From Symbiodinium natans (taxonomy: Eukaryota > Sar > Dinophyceae > Suessiales > Symbiodiniaceae): a stretch of 25,000 bases of DNA. The notes beneath the pieces are model-generated. The model worked only from the letters and a program-made list of their open reading frames with translations. It did not search any database and was not told the origin of the DNA. The stretch's first letter is position 1; each line of letters starts with the position of its first letter. The translations under genes and the position numbers were made by a program. The DNA is taken from NCBI GenBank assembly GCA_905221605.1, contig CAJNDS010002589.1, positions 1 to 25,000 on the forward strand. The letters are read 5' to 3'. This document shows positions 1 to 9,816 of the stretch, piece after piece.

Positions 1-134
1 TCTCTCCTCTCTCTCTTCTCTCTCTTCTCTCTCTTCTCTCTCTCCTCTCTCTTCTCTCTCTTCTCTCTCTTCTCTCTCTTCTCTCTCTCCTCTCCCAGCC
101 TCTCTTTCTCCTCTCTGTTTCTCCTCTCTCTCTC

Positions 135-211
<77 letters not shown>

Positions 212-236
212 CTTTCTCTCTCTATCCCTCTCTCCC
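1..236. repeat. (CT)n microsatellite
   Basis: Almost pure pyrimidine tract of TC/CTT units with few interruptions. It is low-complexity DNA and no reading frame in it is credible. Confidence 0.95.
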
Positions 237-673
237 TCCGTCTCATGCTAGACATCTACATGCAAAGCTAGATGTTTTCATGTCGTGTGCATGTATATAT
301 TATATATATATAGTATACTATGCTAATGTTGAGATATACTTCGTACGTGTTTGCAAAATTTCGGGTATATATATATATATATAGAATGTGGAATTTATTT
401 TCGAACTATCATATTAGCTAGTATATAGATAAGGAGAAAGAGAAAGAAGGGTTGAGAGGTAAAGAGATGAAGACGAAACATGTAAACTATATATATATAT
501 ATATATTAATGAATAAACAATATATATATATATATGTATGATAATACTATATATGATCATTTTATCTATATAGACTGCGAAAGCTATAGAAAGATAAGTA
601 TGTAGTGAGAGCGAGAGAGGCACTGAGATAAAGAGATAGAGAGCGAAAGGAATAAATGCATGCATATACACGC

Positions 674-706
<33 letters not shown>

Positions 707-857
707 GAGGATGGTGACAAAGCGAAAGACGGAGAGAGAGAGAGTGTGTGTGTGTCTAGGCTAATTTGAAATACGTGTAATAAATAAATAAATATATATA
801 TATATATCAAAAGACACAGAGCCCTAAAAATATATATGTCATCTTTCCTCCTGACAG
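237..857. other. AT-rich, gene-free stretch with microsatellites
   Basis: It holds several (TA)n runs (about 293-311, 366-383, 490-507, 519-535, 792-808), (GA)n runs near 673-712 and 731-744, and a short (GT)n run near 744-755. Open frames here are low-complexity I/Y/S/L strings made by the repeats. The only functional-looking site is a 3' splice acceptor (CTGACAG) ending at 857. This is probably an intron or the upstream region of gene 1. Confidence 0.8.
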
Positions 858-1502
858 GATGGGCACACAGACCCGCCTCTCAAGAAGGCAAAGAAGGCCA
901 AGGACCAGAAGGAGCAGAGGGGCCGGGGCGGTGACAGTGGTGGCAAGGTGGAGGTCAAGAAGATGCCATGGACGCCGAATCCACCCCCAGAACCTGTGCG
1001 GCCGCCTGGATCGACCGGAGTCGTTTTGCCGAATCCACCCCCAGAACCTGTGCGGCCGCCTGGAGCTGTCGGAGTCGTTGTGCCACCACCTCCACGACCG
1101 CGCGCTGGTCCTGCGCAAGGTGCAGGCGACGTTCGCCCCAAGGCAATGCCGAAGCGGAGGGTGGAGGTTGACCCCGAGGAGGCGAACAAAGGAGTGGGCA
1201 AGGGCACGGCGAAGGAAGAGAGCGACACGGAGTGAGTGGCCCTGACAATGCACACGTGCATGTTTTCACTTATGTATATATGCAAACCCTAAACCCTAAA
1301 CCCTAAACCCTAAACCCTAAACCCTAAACCCTAAACCCTAAACCCTAAAAAAAAAACCCTAAACCATAAAGCCTAAACCCTAAACCCTAAACCCTATACC
1401 CTAGCTATATAATTATACATGCATGCACATATAGTATTATGTATATATTATATTAAATTATGAATTTTATATATTATAAATATTTTTACATGTGTACGTA
1501 TA

Positions 1503-1536
<34 letters not shown>

Positions 1537-4122
1537 AATTACATGAACGAGATCTCGTGATAACATGCTACATGCAATCTCTGGGGCAGTGAAAGCATAG
1601 CGAATTGCCTGCATCATGTGCACACGCACTGCATGCACTCGAAGCGCAGGCCGACAAAAAAAATTGCACTGGCAAGCTCACGGGTAGCATGGCTCATGGA
1701 AACCATATCTGGTACTGCATGAACATTAAATAGTGTGTGAACTGTGCATGCAGCCACGTGTACATGCTCCAGCTACTGCGCAGGATGAACCGCTACTTCC
1801 AGACCAAGAAGAGGTCGAACGCCAATGCTTCCGAGGTGCTTCGCAACATTTGGGAAGGTGAGCAAGGCCGAGCCTTGGTACTGCACGTGAGCATGAATAT
1901 TTTGTGCACGTGTTGCATACTCGATCTACAGTACTGTGTATATATATATATACAATACATTAGTAACATAATACTATATATATATATATACTAAAATATG
2001 CATATATAAATAATACGATATATACTATATAATAAAAAATATCGTTTTAATTATGCCGTGTATACATGAACTAATAATAAATATTATATATGTATATATA
2101 TATATATACAAAATTATATGATTAAACATGTACCAAGCTAAGGGCAGAAGGTTTACCAGCTCCTCCAGAAGCACGGTGATTTCAAAGCAATCGAATTGCA
2201 TCTCAAATGCAAGACGACCCAGAAGGAGAAGAATGCTCTGTCGGGTGGGTATGTGAACGAGGCTATCCTGCGGAACATCTGGGGTTGGGATGAGAGCCTT
2301 GGATTGTATGTGCAAACCTGAAGCCAGGCATGCTTCAACCTCATTATATATATATATAGATCGTGATTATCTAAGGGACATGATCGCCTTCTCGAAGAAC
2401 CGAGCAGCCGAGAAAGGTATGGTGAGGAAGTCTGTGGAGCATGGAAAAGATGAGTGGAAGGCGGTGCTTGAAGAAAAGTTCAAGGTGCAGAGTGAAAAGA
2501 AGAAGTCGACGGAGACCGCAGGTTCCGCAGTGCTGCAGGCACAAATCAACACACACACACACACACACACACACTGGCATGCATGCATGCATGCTTAAGC
2601 TTCCAAATAGATCCACACCCCGTGCAGGATGATGATGGTGCTGGACTTCAGGGCCTGCTCCAGGACATCGACATGAGTAGGGAGGCGGCTATCATGACCC
2701 TTAGCGCGCATGCGTGCGTGTAAGTGCAGAAGAAGCATGCATCATGCATTTCATGTAGAGTGACTGAACATGGGGCTTTACTCGAGGAAAGATATCGACC
2801 CGGCCCAGACCATGTCTGCCACAGCGGTACAGTCGGCCAGAAACGCCAAGAGTCTGTCCCTCCCCACTCTGCAGTCGAATGCAGACCCATATGGTTCCTC
2901 GGCTGCACCCATGCATATATGTATATATATATACATGTATATATATATGTATATATATATATATTACATACTATACATATATAATCTCGGTTCGCCCCCC
3001 CCCCCCCCCCCTCGCCCCCCAACCCCCTAAACCCTGACTAACCCTCACCCAAGAGCTAAATCTGGATCCCAACCCTAAACCCCTTAGCTAGCTTAACCCG
3101 CAACCAACCACGGGGGGGGGGGGGGGGTAGGCCTTAGGAACCCTAAACCCTAGGAACCCTAAACCCTAAGCCCTAAACCCTAAACCCCAAACCCCAAACC
3201 CTAGACCCTAACCCTAAACCCTAAGGCCGCATTCTGATCATTTGTTTGTAATATATAATATATATATATGTATACTATTGCATTTACAGCATATACCTCT
3301 GTGATCTAAGCTCTGCTGGCTGCGTACATTGACACCATGGGCAAGAAGTATGACAAGGGTGATGAGATGGCTGACACGTGGCATGTAATATACACGCATG
3401 AATCATGGCATGCTGATCAGATCATGTACATGTGCATGCACGAAGCACAGCTGCAGGAGAGGCTCGAGGGGTTCAACCTCGACCGTGCCACGAAGTTACT
3501 TCTCTGCCTCCAGCATGCTGACCTCTACACATATCTGCATCATGCTATCCTTGGTACTACATGCATGTGTGATGTGCCTGGTGCAGGTTGGCGACTGAAC
3601 TGAGAACTCGTTTGGGGGAGTATGATGCCTGCTACAAGAAACTACTCGAAATTCAAGATCGGGCCTGTGTGGCAGTGCAGCCGAGTTTGCCTGATGCCTA
3701 GTCCTCTCATATATATATATATATATCTATCGCTATAAACATGGCTAGGCACATGTGTCTCTAGCTAAAGGGAAGAGAAGAAGATCCTGTCGGACCTTTT
3801 CATTGACTGCATCAAGAAGGATGCTGCGTTGAACAACATTCAAGGCCGTGCCAGGCAGGCTGTTCTCTATCCTTCGAAAAATTAATTTTGTTCATGCCCT
3901 GTATGCCACTGTATGTCTTAATGACCCACCATATCGATCGTGCACAGGAGCATGAAGATGCCGAAGCCAGCCGAAAAGTCTGAGAAGAAGCCGAACAAGG
4001 CGTCGAACAAGAAGGAAAAGACGAAGAAGAAGCCAAAAAAGGCTGGTTCGAAGAAGAGAGCTGCCAAGGACTCGGCTAAGACAGCGGAGCCGGCAAAGCG
4101 CTCGAAGAAGTCGCGTGCTTGA
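858..4122 (+). CDS. Gene 1: lysine-rich protein of unknown function (5'-partial, about 11 exons)
   Basis: Not recognised. Exons joined by frame and splice sites: 858-1231, 1784-1857, 2143-2305, 2376-2538, 2628-2719, 2787-2893, 3311-3384, 3451-about 3553, 3587-3668, 3778-3854 and 3948-4122 (TGA). Most joins are GT-AG with matching phase; two look like GC-AG (introns starting at 2539 and 3855); the join after the 3451 exon is unresolved. The first exon is proline-rich with two 18-residue repeats (NPPPEPVRPPG core). The middle part is charged and helical-looking, with LRNIW occurring twice (EVLRNIWE, AILRNIWG). The last exon is about 57 residues dominated by K, A, P and S (KKEKTKKKPKKAGSKKR), which suggests nuclear localisation or nucleic-acid binding. 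Exon 1 is open at its 5' end, so the start lies upstream or at an internal ATG (963). That this is one gene is inference. Confidence 0.7.
975..1082 (+). repeat. 54-bp tandem duplication inside exon 1 of gene 1
   Basis: Two consecutive 54-nt units (975-1028, 1029-1082). The first 36 nt are identical and the last 18 nt differ slightly. They encode PNPPPEPVRPPG plus six residues ending in a GVV-type hydrophobic stretch. The frame is preserved, so this is a coding repeat. Confidence 0.9.
1284..1405. repeat. (CCCTAAA)n telomere-like array in a gene 1 intron
   Basis: About 16 units, mostly perfect, with an A8 interruption near 1347-1354 and degenerate units at the end. It lies inside the intron between the 858-1231 and 1784-1857 exons and is flanked by (TA)n sequence. 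Confidence 0.95.
2995..3225. repeat. C-run, G-run and degenerate telomere-like repeats
   Basis: C17 at about 2995-3011, then imperfect CCCTAAA/CCCCTAAC words, a G15 run at about 3113-3127, then more imperfect units to 3225. It sits in the gene 1 intron between the exons ending at 2893 and starting at 3311. Confidence 0.85.
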
Positions 4123-4458
4123 GCTGTACATATGATTTAAAGATCGAGCTGTGCCTGCAATGACACGGCAAGTGGGTGGCACAGCCACGGGGCATGCATG
4201 TGTTACTTTGACACATTGCGTCTTGTGATATCATGAGAGCACACGCGTGACCGCGATTGGGAAAAATTGTTTGGAGCATCGATCATGCACGTTGGTAATG
4301 TACCATGCATGCATGCATGTACACATGTTCGCATGCCTATTGTGTGTTTGGTTCGCTTGCCAGGTTATGCCCTGCCAGTGGACCTTGCACCGCTAGTCAG
4401 AGGTGGGAGGGGGGATGGTGCACACGCGATGATGCTTCATATGCACATATCGAGGCAG
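4123..4458. other. Spacer between gene 1 and gene 2
   Basis: About 335 bp rich in GCATGCATG words (4303-4318) after the gene 1 stop. A possible gene 2 start is the ATG at 4367-4369 just after a CCAG acceptor-like site. Ending that exon at the GT of 4378 would join in phase to the exon beginning at 4459, giving a product starting MPCHYVRD. This start is a guess. No other signal was seen. Confidence 0.45.
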
Positions 4459-7432
4459 CTATGTTCGAGATGTATCCTCGGAATCGAGCAATGATGATGA
4501 CTTGGCCCTCGAGATCCTTTCAGACTATTTCCATGGTGCTGCTAGGCATTGATTATTTACACATGTCCATGTCCGTGTGCATGCGTGTATATTATCTATA
4601 GCCATCTCTCTATCTCTCTATATATCTCTTTATCTCTCTATCTCTCTATCTCTCGATCTATATATATCTTAATTTCTATCCGAGAATCAAAGTGCGGCCA
4701 AAGCCACTCGGGTGGCTGCGATGATTTGTGGAAAAAGGCGCCATCGATCCTCGGCGCGCACGCAATGAACATACATACATGTATAAATTATATAATGATT
4801 TACTAATGATGCATTGATGATCTAGTTGAGGCAAAGAAGACCTGCTCTATGGGATTGCTCGTGCCAGCCGAAGCAAAGCCCACGTCAATCGGAACCTGCT
4901 GCAGTGCATTCGAAAACATGGAGTCACGTTCCCGGTTGCGATCGACACTGTATTAATTTCGATTCGGCTACACCGCCCACGAACCCGGACGATTCAAATA
5001 CACTGGCCGATCTTGCCGATGCGGGCTTGGCTCAATGCACTGGTAAGTGACTGCCCCCAGTTCTTGTTTGCTGGGCACACCTCTTGCGAGGCTGCTGCAG
5101 ACGTATTTACAACTTTCTGGCGCAAATTTCGGCAATGCGAGCCCAATCATTGCATCTTTGGAGATGGCAAGGAGTTGTCAAGATGCATACCGGTATTCTT
5201 TCATGGAGATGAAGGAAGAGGTGCCCGCAAAACTCCCTTCCTCGTCCAGAGCTGGCAACCTGTAATTTCCCACTTGGGTTTGAATGCGACGAATATGTCT
5301 GGGTCGATTGTCTGCAAGTGCCGTGTGCAATATCACTTGCGGGCGAACTAATGCTGCACGGGACAATGAGCATGCATGCAGCTGAGGCACTCGTTCATGA
5401 CACGTCTCCTCCACAGCTGCATCTCCAGCCGCTGCATGGAGGACAGCACAATGGATGACCTGAACAGAGCGTGGGCAGAAGAGGCCCTCTCGCTCTACGA
5501 GAACGGATACGAGGCTGTGCGCCCATTTTTGAAAAAGCATCTTAATATATATATATATATATATACATTATCAATAAATATTTAACGATTAATATATAGA
5601 AAATATATACACGTATAATTTTCGACCTATATTATAATATATATGTATATGCAGACGGTGTCATTGAGGTTCCTGGTCAGCGACCTTTCTTCATGGTGTA
5701 CCTGGGGCTGAAGGGTGATTGGCCCTACCTTCGAAAGGCGCTGCACTACATCATGCATGTACATGTGCATGTACACGCACGTGCAGTCATGTGTGCCTGT
5801 GAGTTGCCGCGTGCGGGTAGGCAGCTTCTTTGCTTCCGGGATTTACATCCACCAGGAAATGTCACTGGTGCTCTGGAAAGGACGGGGTCATATTATATAT
5901 GTATATTATATATATATATGTATTACTTATATATCGGCCCAGTTATTACTAGTATGCAATATGCATGTATATATATATAATATGTCTGCAGGACTGGTGG
6001 GATATGTCTTCAACCGCTGCCTGGAGGCAGTCATCGGAGCGGCCAGGGCCGAATCCTTTCAAGACAGACAATGTGCCTTTCTTCATATTGCCACATGGTG
6101 CCGACCCACTTACAATCCTGCCGGACACATGCCACAGCTTCCACATCGGTTTCGGGGCGGACATGGGGGCTTCAGTGATATGCCTACTTTGCAAGTTGGG
6201 CATGTTTGGGCAAGACCGTAGCCTCAATGCACGATTGTCCTCGGCTTTTGCCGCCTACATGCAATGGTGCCATGACAAGAAGCGGTACACTTCATGCAGA
6301 GAATGGAGCAAGATGTGCTTCGACATGGATACGCAACTTCGTCAAAAATTAGCGTACTGCATGGACATGCACGCATGGCTTTGTATTCAGGGTTGATTGA
6401 AGTAACCCTGCGATATTTGCAGCTAAGGAACAACTCCTTTCCCACCAGTCTGGGCGGCAAAGCCCATGACACAGCAGTCGTTATGGTTTGGCTGCAGGAT
6501 GCAATGAGTGGCATGGTACATGGCATGCATTAAAATACACACAGGCACGGCATGTATAATGTACATTTTGCAACCGTGTACACATATAATTATATATATG
6601 TCCCGGATATATACTTATACTGTATATATATATATATATAGTATACACGCATGCTATATATAAATATAATACACATTCGGATATGGGACAGATATTGCCA
6701 AGTAAGGCACGTGCCTCGGTATCATCGTAGTTGAGGAAAGCGATCGCTTGGACTTCGCCGTCATGAAGTACATGGTTACGCAAGTCAACAACTTCTTCTA
6801 CATCTGTATGGATTCTGGTGTTTTCATCGAGGAGCCAATGCTCAGCAAGGCCAGGGGATGAGACGGTTCGGTGATTTGGGCCCTACATGTACTATGCCCT
6901 TCGTCTGTCTGCATGTAGGCAGTGGTCAGTGGCACTGCATTCTGTGACACGGAGACAGCAAATAGCACATGCATGTGTGAGTTTCTCTTGCATGCATGCT
7001 TTCGCAAGTTTGCACATGTTCCAGTCATGTTCCATGCATGTTACATAAGGAAAGCTATGCCAAGATGGCTGCACTTTGCAAAGCTCGTGGTGAGAATCTC
7101 TTTAAGACGAGGCCCAAAGGGCACATGATGTTGGAAGTGGTGCTGCGCTTGTGGAACGACAGTGGCGCAGCAATAAATCCACTTTGCTTCCTGGCTGAAT
7201 CCACGCATGTAAAAGCTTTTTGTGCGCGGATGAGTGTTCACATGCAGCATGGCCATGGTTTTGACATCATATCATGACTGCAGGTTCCTCCTGCTGGTCG
7301 GATGAAGATTACATAGGGCAGATATCACGAATTTCGCGCTCGAACCACTGGATGCAGCTGGCGTTGCGCACCATCCAGAAATCTTTGGGTGTGTACAAAG
7401 AGCAGTTGGGTGCACTCAGCGGCAGACGTTGA
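4459..7432 (+). CDS. Gene 2: dinoflagellate multi-copy family protein, function unknown
   Basis: Exons: 4459-4535, 4831-5309 (long, open), 5382-about 5520, 5655-about 5758, about 5825-5885, 5992-6332, 6428-6515, about 6731-6840, possibly one near 6919-6965, 7055-7185 and 7284-7432 (TGA). Conserved-looking motifs in order: IRKHGVTFPV, FWRKF, IPVFFHGDEGRGARKTPF, RHSFMTRLLHS, YLGLKGDWPYLRKA, DWWDMSSTAAWRQ, FHIGFGADMGAS, LGGKAHDTAVVMVWLQ, NPLC, SDEDYIGQISRISR. From memory this set and its order match a very abundant family of hypothetical proteins in Symbiodiniaceae and Polarella genomes; I know no biochemical function. Protein continuity requires GC donors at 6333 and 7186. The 5' end and the exons around 5830 and 6680-6960 are uncertain. 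Introns are AT-rich with ATGCATGC words. Confidence 0.8.
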
Positions 7433-7500
7433 AAAAAATATGTCGTACGAGTGCATGAGTGCATGTCATGCCTTGTGAGGCTTTATCCTACCAGTACATG

Positions 7501-7531
<31 letters not shown>

Positions 7532-7819
7532 TCTCGTTGTTCCACAATGTTCCCCGAAAGCCGAAACACATGTTAAGCCATGGGCATCACATACACACTC
7601 AAAAGAACCCTATACATATATGTGCGAGCTAGATATGTACATATATGTCATAAAAGTTTAACTGGAAATCTTTGAGTTTTACTTGATTTTCCTTAATTTT
7701 ACTTGCTTCCCTTAAAAAACTTAATTTGACTGATTTCCCTGTTCTCCTTAAAATTTTCCGTAGAACGGTGGTCCAGGTGTTTACCTAGGTTGCTCCAGGA
7801 CTGAGTCGAGGCCCTCATC
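7433..7819. other. Spacer between gene 2 and gene 3
   Basis: It contains a (TA)n tract at about 7505-7531 and T/A-rich, pyrimidine-rich sequence at 7650-7760. A CCAG acceptor-like site near 7775-7780 could receive a spliced leader for gene 3. No credible open frame was found. Confidence 0.6.
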
Positions 7820-9611
7820 ATGAGCTCCGGGTGCATACGTAGAGCGTGTAGGGCCAGTCAGCCCCTCGCCCCCAGCGACCCTGATGGTGCCTCATCGGTA
7901 ATTTTTGATGTACCCCTTAACCCTTAACCCCTAAGCCCTGAACCCTGCGCCCTACACTCTACACCCCACTCTCTGTGATGAGCTCCGAACCAGCGCACCA
8001 CACACTCCACACCCTTAAACCCTAAACCCTAAACCCTAAACCCTAAACCCTAAACCTGGCTCAGGGATCCGACAGCGGCCCTATGGTCGTCGGCAAAGGC
8101 CGAGAGGCCGCGTGCCAAGAGTTTAAGAAATTTTGGGGTTTCGGGGGTTTAAGGCCTGCATCCTGGGATGTTCCCCTTATACTATCAGTCGTTGAAGGGG
8201 GAGTATCTAGTACCTCCTACTTTAAAATCCCTGTTAAGGACTGTTAGTATGAGGGGGATCCCCTCCTATTGTAATCTCTATTAAGGACTTGTTAGTATAA
8301 GGGGCAACATCCCAACCCGCATCCCTCAGCGCTATAGTGAAGGCCCGAGCCTGTGAGGCTTTCAAGCCCAACATGCCGAGACATCCACGCTGTGACATCC
8401 ATGCAGCTTACGGTTGAGGGTTTAGGGTTTAGGGTTTACGGTTTAGGGTTTAGGGCTTAGGGTTTAGGGCCAAAAGCTTACATCCTAAACCCTCACGCCT
8501 TTTTGTTTTTCATTGTGGGGGGGGGGGGGGGGGGGCAGAGGTTTCGTCGTGATTTCTCTGTTACAACCAACCGACAGCAAAGAGCACCCTTACCGTGTTG
8601 TGTTTACTGCCGTGGAATCTGACACCCCGTGGAAGCCCCAAGCCCTGCAAATCTTGTAATTAGGATGCTAACTAGTCCCGAAAGCCGACAGAATCCCTGG
8701 ACCAAATCCCAATCCTAAACCCTACCCCAAGCCCTGGGACAGGAGCCTGAACAATAAGCAGTTTATGTAACTAGTTTAGGGTTCAGGGGTTTAGGGTTTA
8801 GGGTTTAGGGTTTAGGGTTTAGGGTTTAGGGTTTAGGGTAACCACCCCAAACCTTCTAAACCCTACACCCCAACCTCTAGTCTGCTAAAATACCTTCAAC
8901 CCGACAAGCCCCCAGGCGGTTTTTCGTGTGGCTCAGGTCTTTGCAGGGTTTAGGGTTTAGGGTTTAGGGTTTAGGGTTTAGGGTTTAGGGTTTAGGGTTT
9001 AGGGTTTAGGGTTTAGGGATGTTCCGCCTTATACTAACACCCCCTTATACCAGCAGTCCTTACTCGGGATTACAATAGGGGGTACTATAATCCCTATCAA
9101 GGGCTGGTAGCAAAAGGGTGAACATCCCGAGTGTAAGGTTCAGGGTACCCGGACCCGCAACCCAGGGCCTAAACTGTAAACCCTAAACCCTAAACCCTAA
9201 ACCCTAAACCCTAAACCCTAAACCCTAAACCCTAATTAAACCCTAAACCCTAAACCCTAAACCCTAAACCCTAAACCCTAAACCCTAAACCCTAAACCCT
9301 AAACCCTAAACCCTAACTGTGACCTCTGCTTGGCAGGCAGAGGCCGTCGCTCCTCCAGCGGGCTCCAAAGCGTCTGCCAAAACCTCAGTCGGGTTTGTAG
9401 GGTTTAGGGTTTAGGTTTACGGTGAACCACTTTGGGCGGGGTTTAGGGTTTAGGGTTTAGGGTTTAGGGTTTAGGGTTTAGGGTTTAGGGAACCCTAAAC
9501 CCTAAGCCCTAAGCCCTAAGCCCTAAACCCCGCACAGTTCCTGCCAAGGCGAAGCGCACGGTGGAGGAGGATGAGGAGTGGGACGAGGCGACTGGGGGCC
9601 TCAGAAGCTAG
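7820..9611 (+). CDS. Gene 3: small protein of unknown function, seven exons
   Basis: Predicted exons, all with GT-AG boundaries and compatible phases: 7820-7897 (ATG at 7820), 8065-8111, 8330-about 8415, the exon just after the G-run from about 8540 to 8655, 8881-8918, 9341-9396 and 9549-9611 (TAG). Recognisable stretches: GPMVVGKGREA, KARACEAFKPNMP, QPTDSKEHPYRVVFTAVES, DTPWKPQALQIFLLKYLQP, then a low-complexity A/P/K/S linker and an acidic tail (TVEEDEEWDEATGG). About 160 residues, no signal peptide seen. Not recognised. The fourth exon's acceptor lies directly behind a run of about 18 G. Introns carry telomere-like arrays and two related inverted-repeat elements. A second ATGAGCTCC at 7977 is an alternative start. 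The phase agreement over seven exons is the main support. Confidence 0.55.
8165..8313. mobile_element. Short inverted-repeat element (MITE- or introner-like), copy 1
   Basis: 149 bp bounded by near-perfect terminal inverted repeats: left GGGATGTTCCCCTTATACTA, and the right end (8292-8313) is its reverse complement with one extra base. Inside, a TTAAGGACT-GTTAGTAT segment occurs twice (about 8234 and 8281). No coding capacity. It fills most of the gene 3 intron 8112-8329, ending 16 nt before the acceptor. Confidence 0.75.
8417..8469. repeat. (TTTAGGG)n array
   Basis: Seven to eight heptamers with single-base variants, starting at the predicted 5' end of the gene 3 intron that runs to about 8539. 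Confidence 0.9.
8774..8839. repeat. (TTTAGGG)n array
   Basis: About nine heptamers, first ones imperfect, inside the gene 3 intron 8656-8880. Confidence 0.9.
8947..9018. repeat. (TTTAGGG)n array
   Basis: About ten perfect units in the gene 3 intron 8919-9340. Its last GGG merges with the left end of the inverted-repeat element at 9016. Confidence 0.95.
9016..9128. mobile_element. Short inverted-repeat element, copy 2
   Basis: 113 bp from GGGATGTTC to GAACATCCC. It shares with copy 1 (8165-8313) the terminal GGGATGTT, the CCTTATACTA sub-terminal word, and an internal GATTACAATAGG segment present in the opposite orientation. No coding capacity. It lies between telomere-like arrays inside a gene 3 intron. 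Confidence 0.65.
9177..9317. repeat. (CCCTAAA)n array
   Basis: About 20 units with one TTAAA interruption near 9234, in the same intron as copy 2 of the inverted-repeat element and ending 24 nt before the exon at 9341. Confidence 0.95.
9441..9531. repeat. Head-to-head telomere-like arrays
   Basis: (TTTAGGG)n for about 49 bp is followed directly by (CCCTAAA/CCCTAAG)n for about 41 bp. The two halves are complementary and could form one long hairpin in RNA. It lies in the last intron of gene 3. Confidence 0.9.
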
Positions 9612-9816
9612 GGTACTGATTTTGGGGTTTAGGGTTTAGGGTTTAGGGCTTAGGGTTGAGGGTTTAGGGTTTAGGGCTCAGGGTTTAGAATTTTGGGTGT
9701 GGGGTTTGGGGCTTAGGGCTATACCGCTTTCAGGGTTGAGGGACTAAGAGGGGTGTCCACGCTGGGTCTAGGGTGAGGGGCTGGGCTTTCGGCGAGGCTT
9801 CTGGTGGAAAGGCGAC
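9612..9816. other. Spacer between gene 3 and gene 4
   Basis: It starts 14 bp after the gene 3 stop with degenerate TTTAGGG units (about 9626-9690), then G-rich sequence without a credible open frame. A GGAAAG acceptor-like site lies just before the ATG at 9817. Confidence 0.5.

Noticed and set aside
414-810. Minus-strand open frames rich in I, Y, L and S
   Set aside because: They are translations of (TA)n and (GA)n microsatellites with no splice or start context.
807-1285. Long minus-strand and alternate plus-strand frames over the proline-rich exon
   Set aside because: Antisense and frame-shifted shadows of a GC-rich coding exon. The plus frame starting at 858 has an acceptor, a GTGAGT donor and joins in phase to the next exon.
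1284-1405. Telomere of a chromosome end
   Set aside because: This and all other arrays have exons on both sides and occur in both orientations, so they are interstitial.
4693-4770. Exon reading AAKATRVAAMICGKRR between gene 2 exons
   Set aside because: The phase does not fit the preceding exon, whereas joining 4535 directly to 4831 gives a GT-AG, phase-1 junction and a smooth protein.
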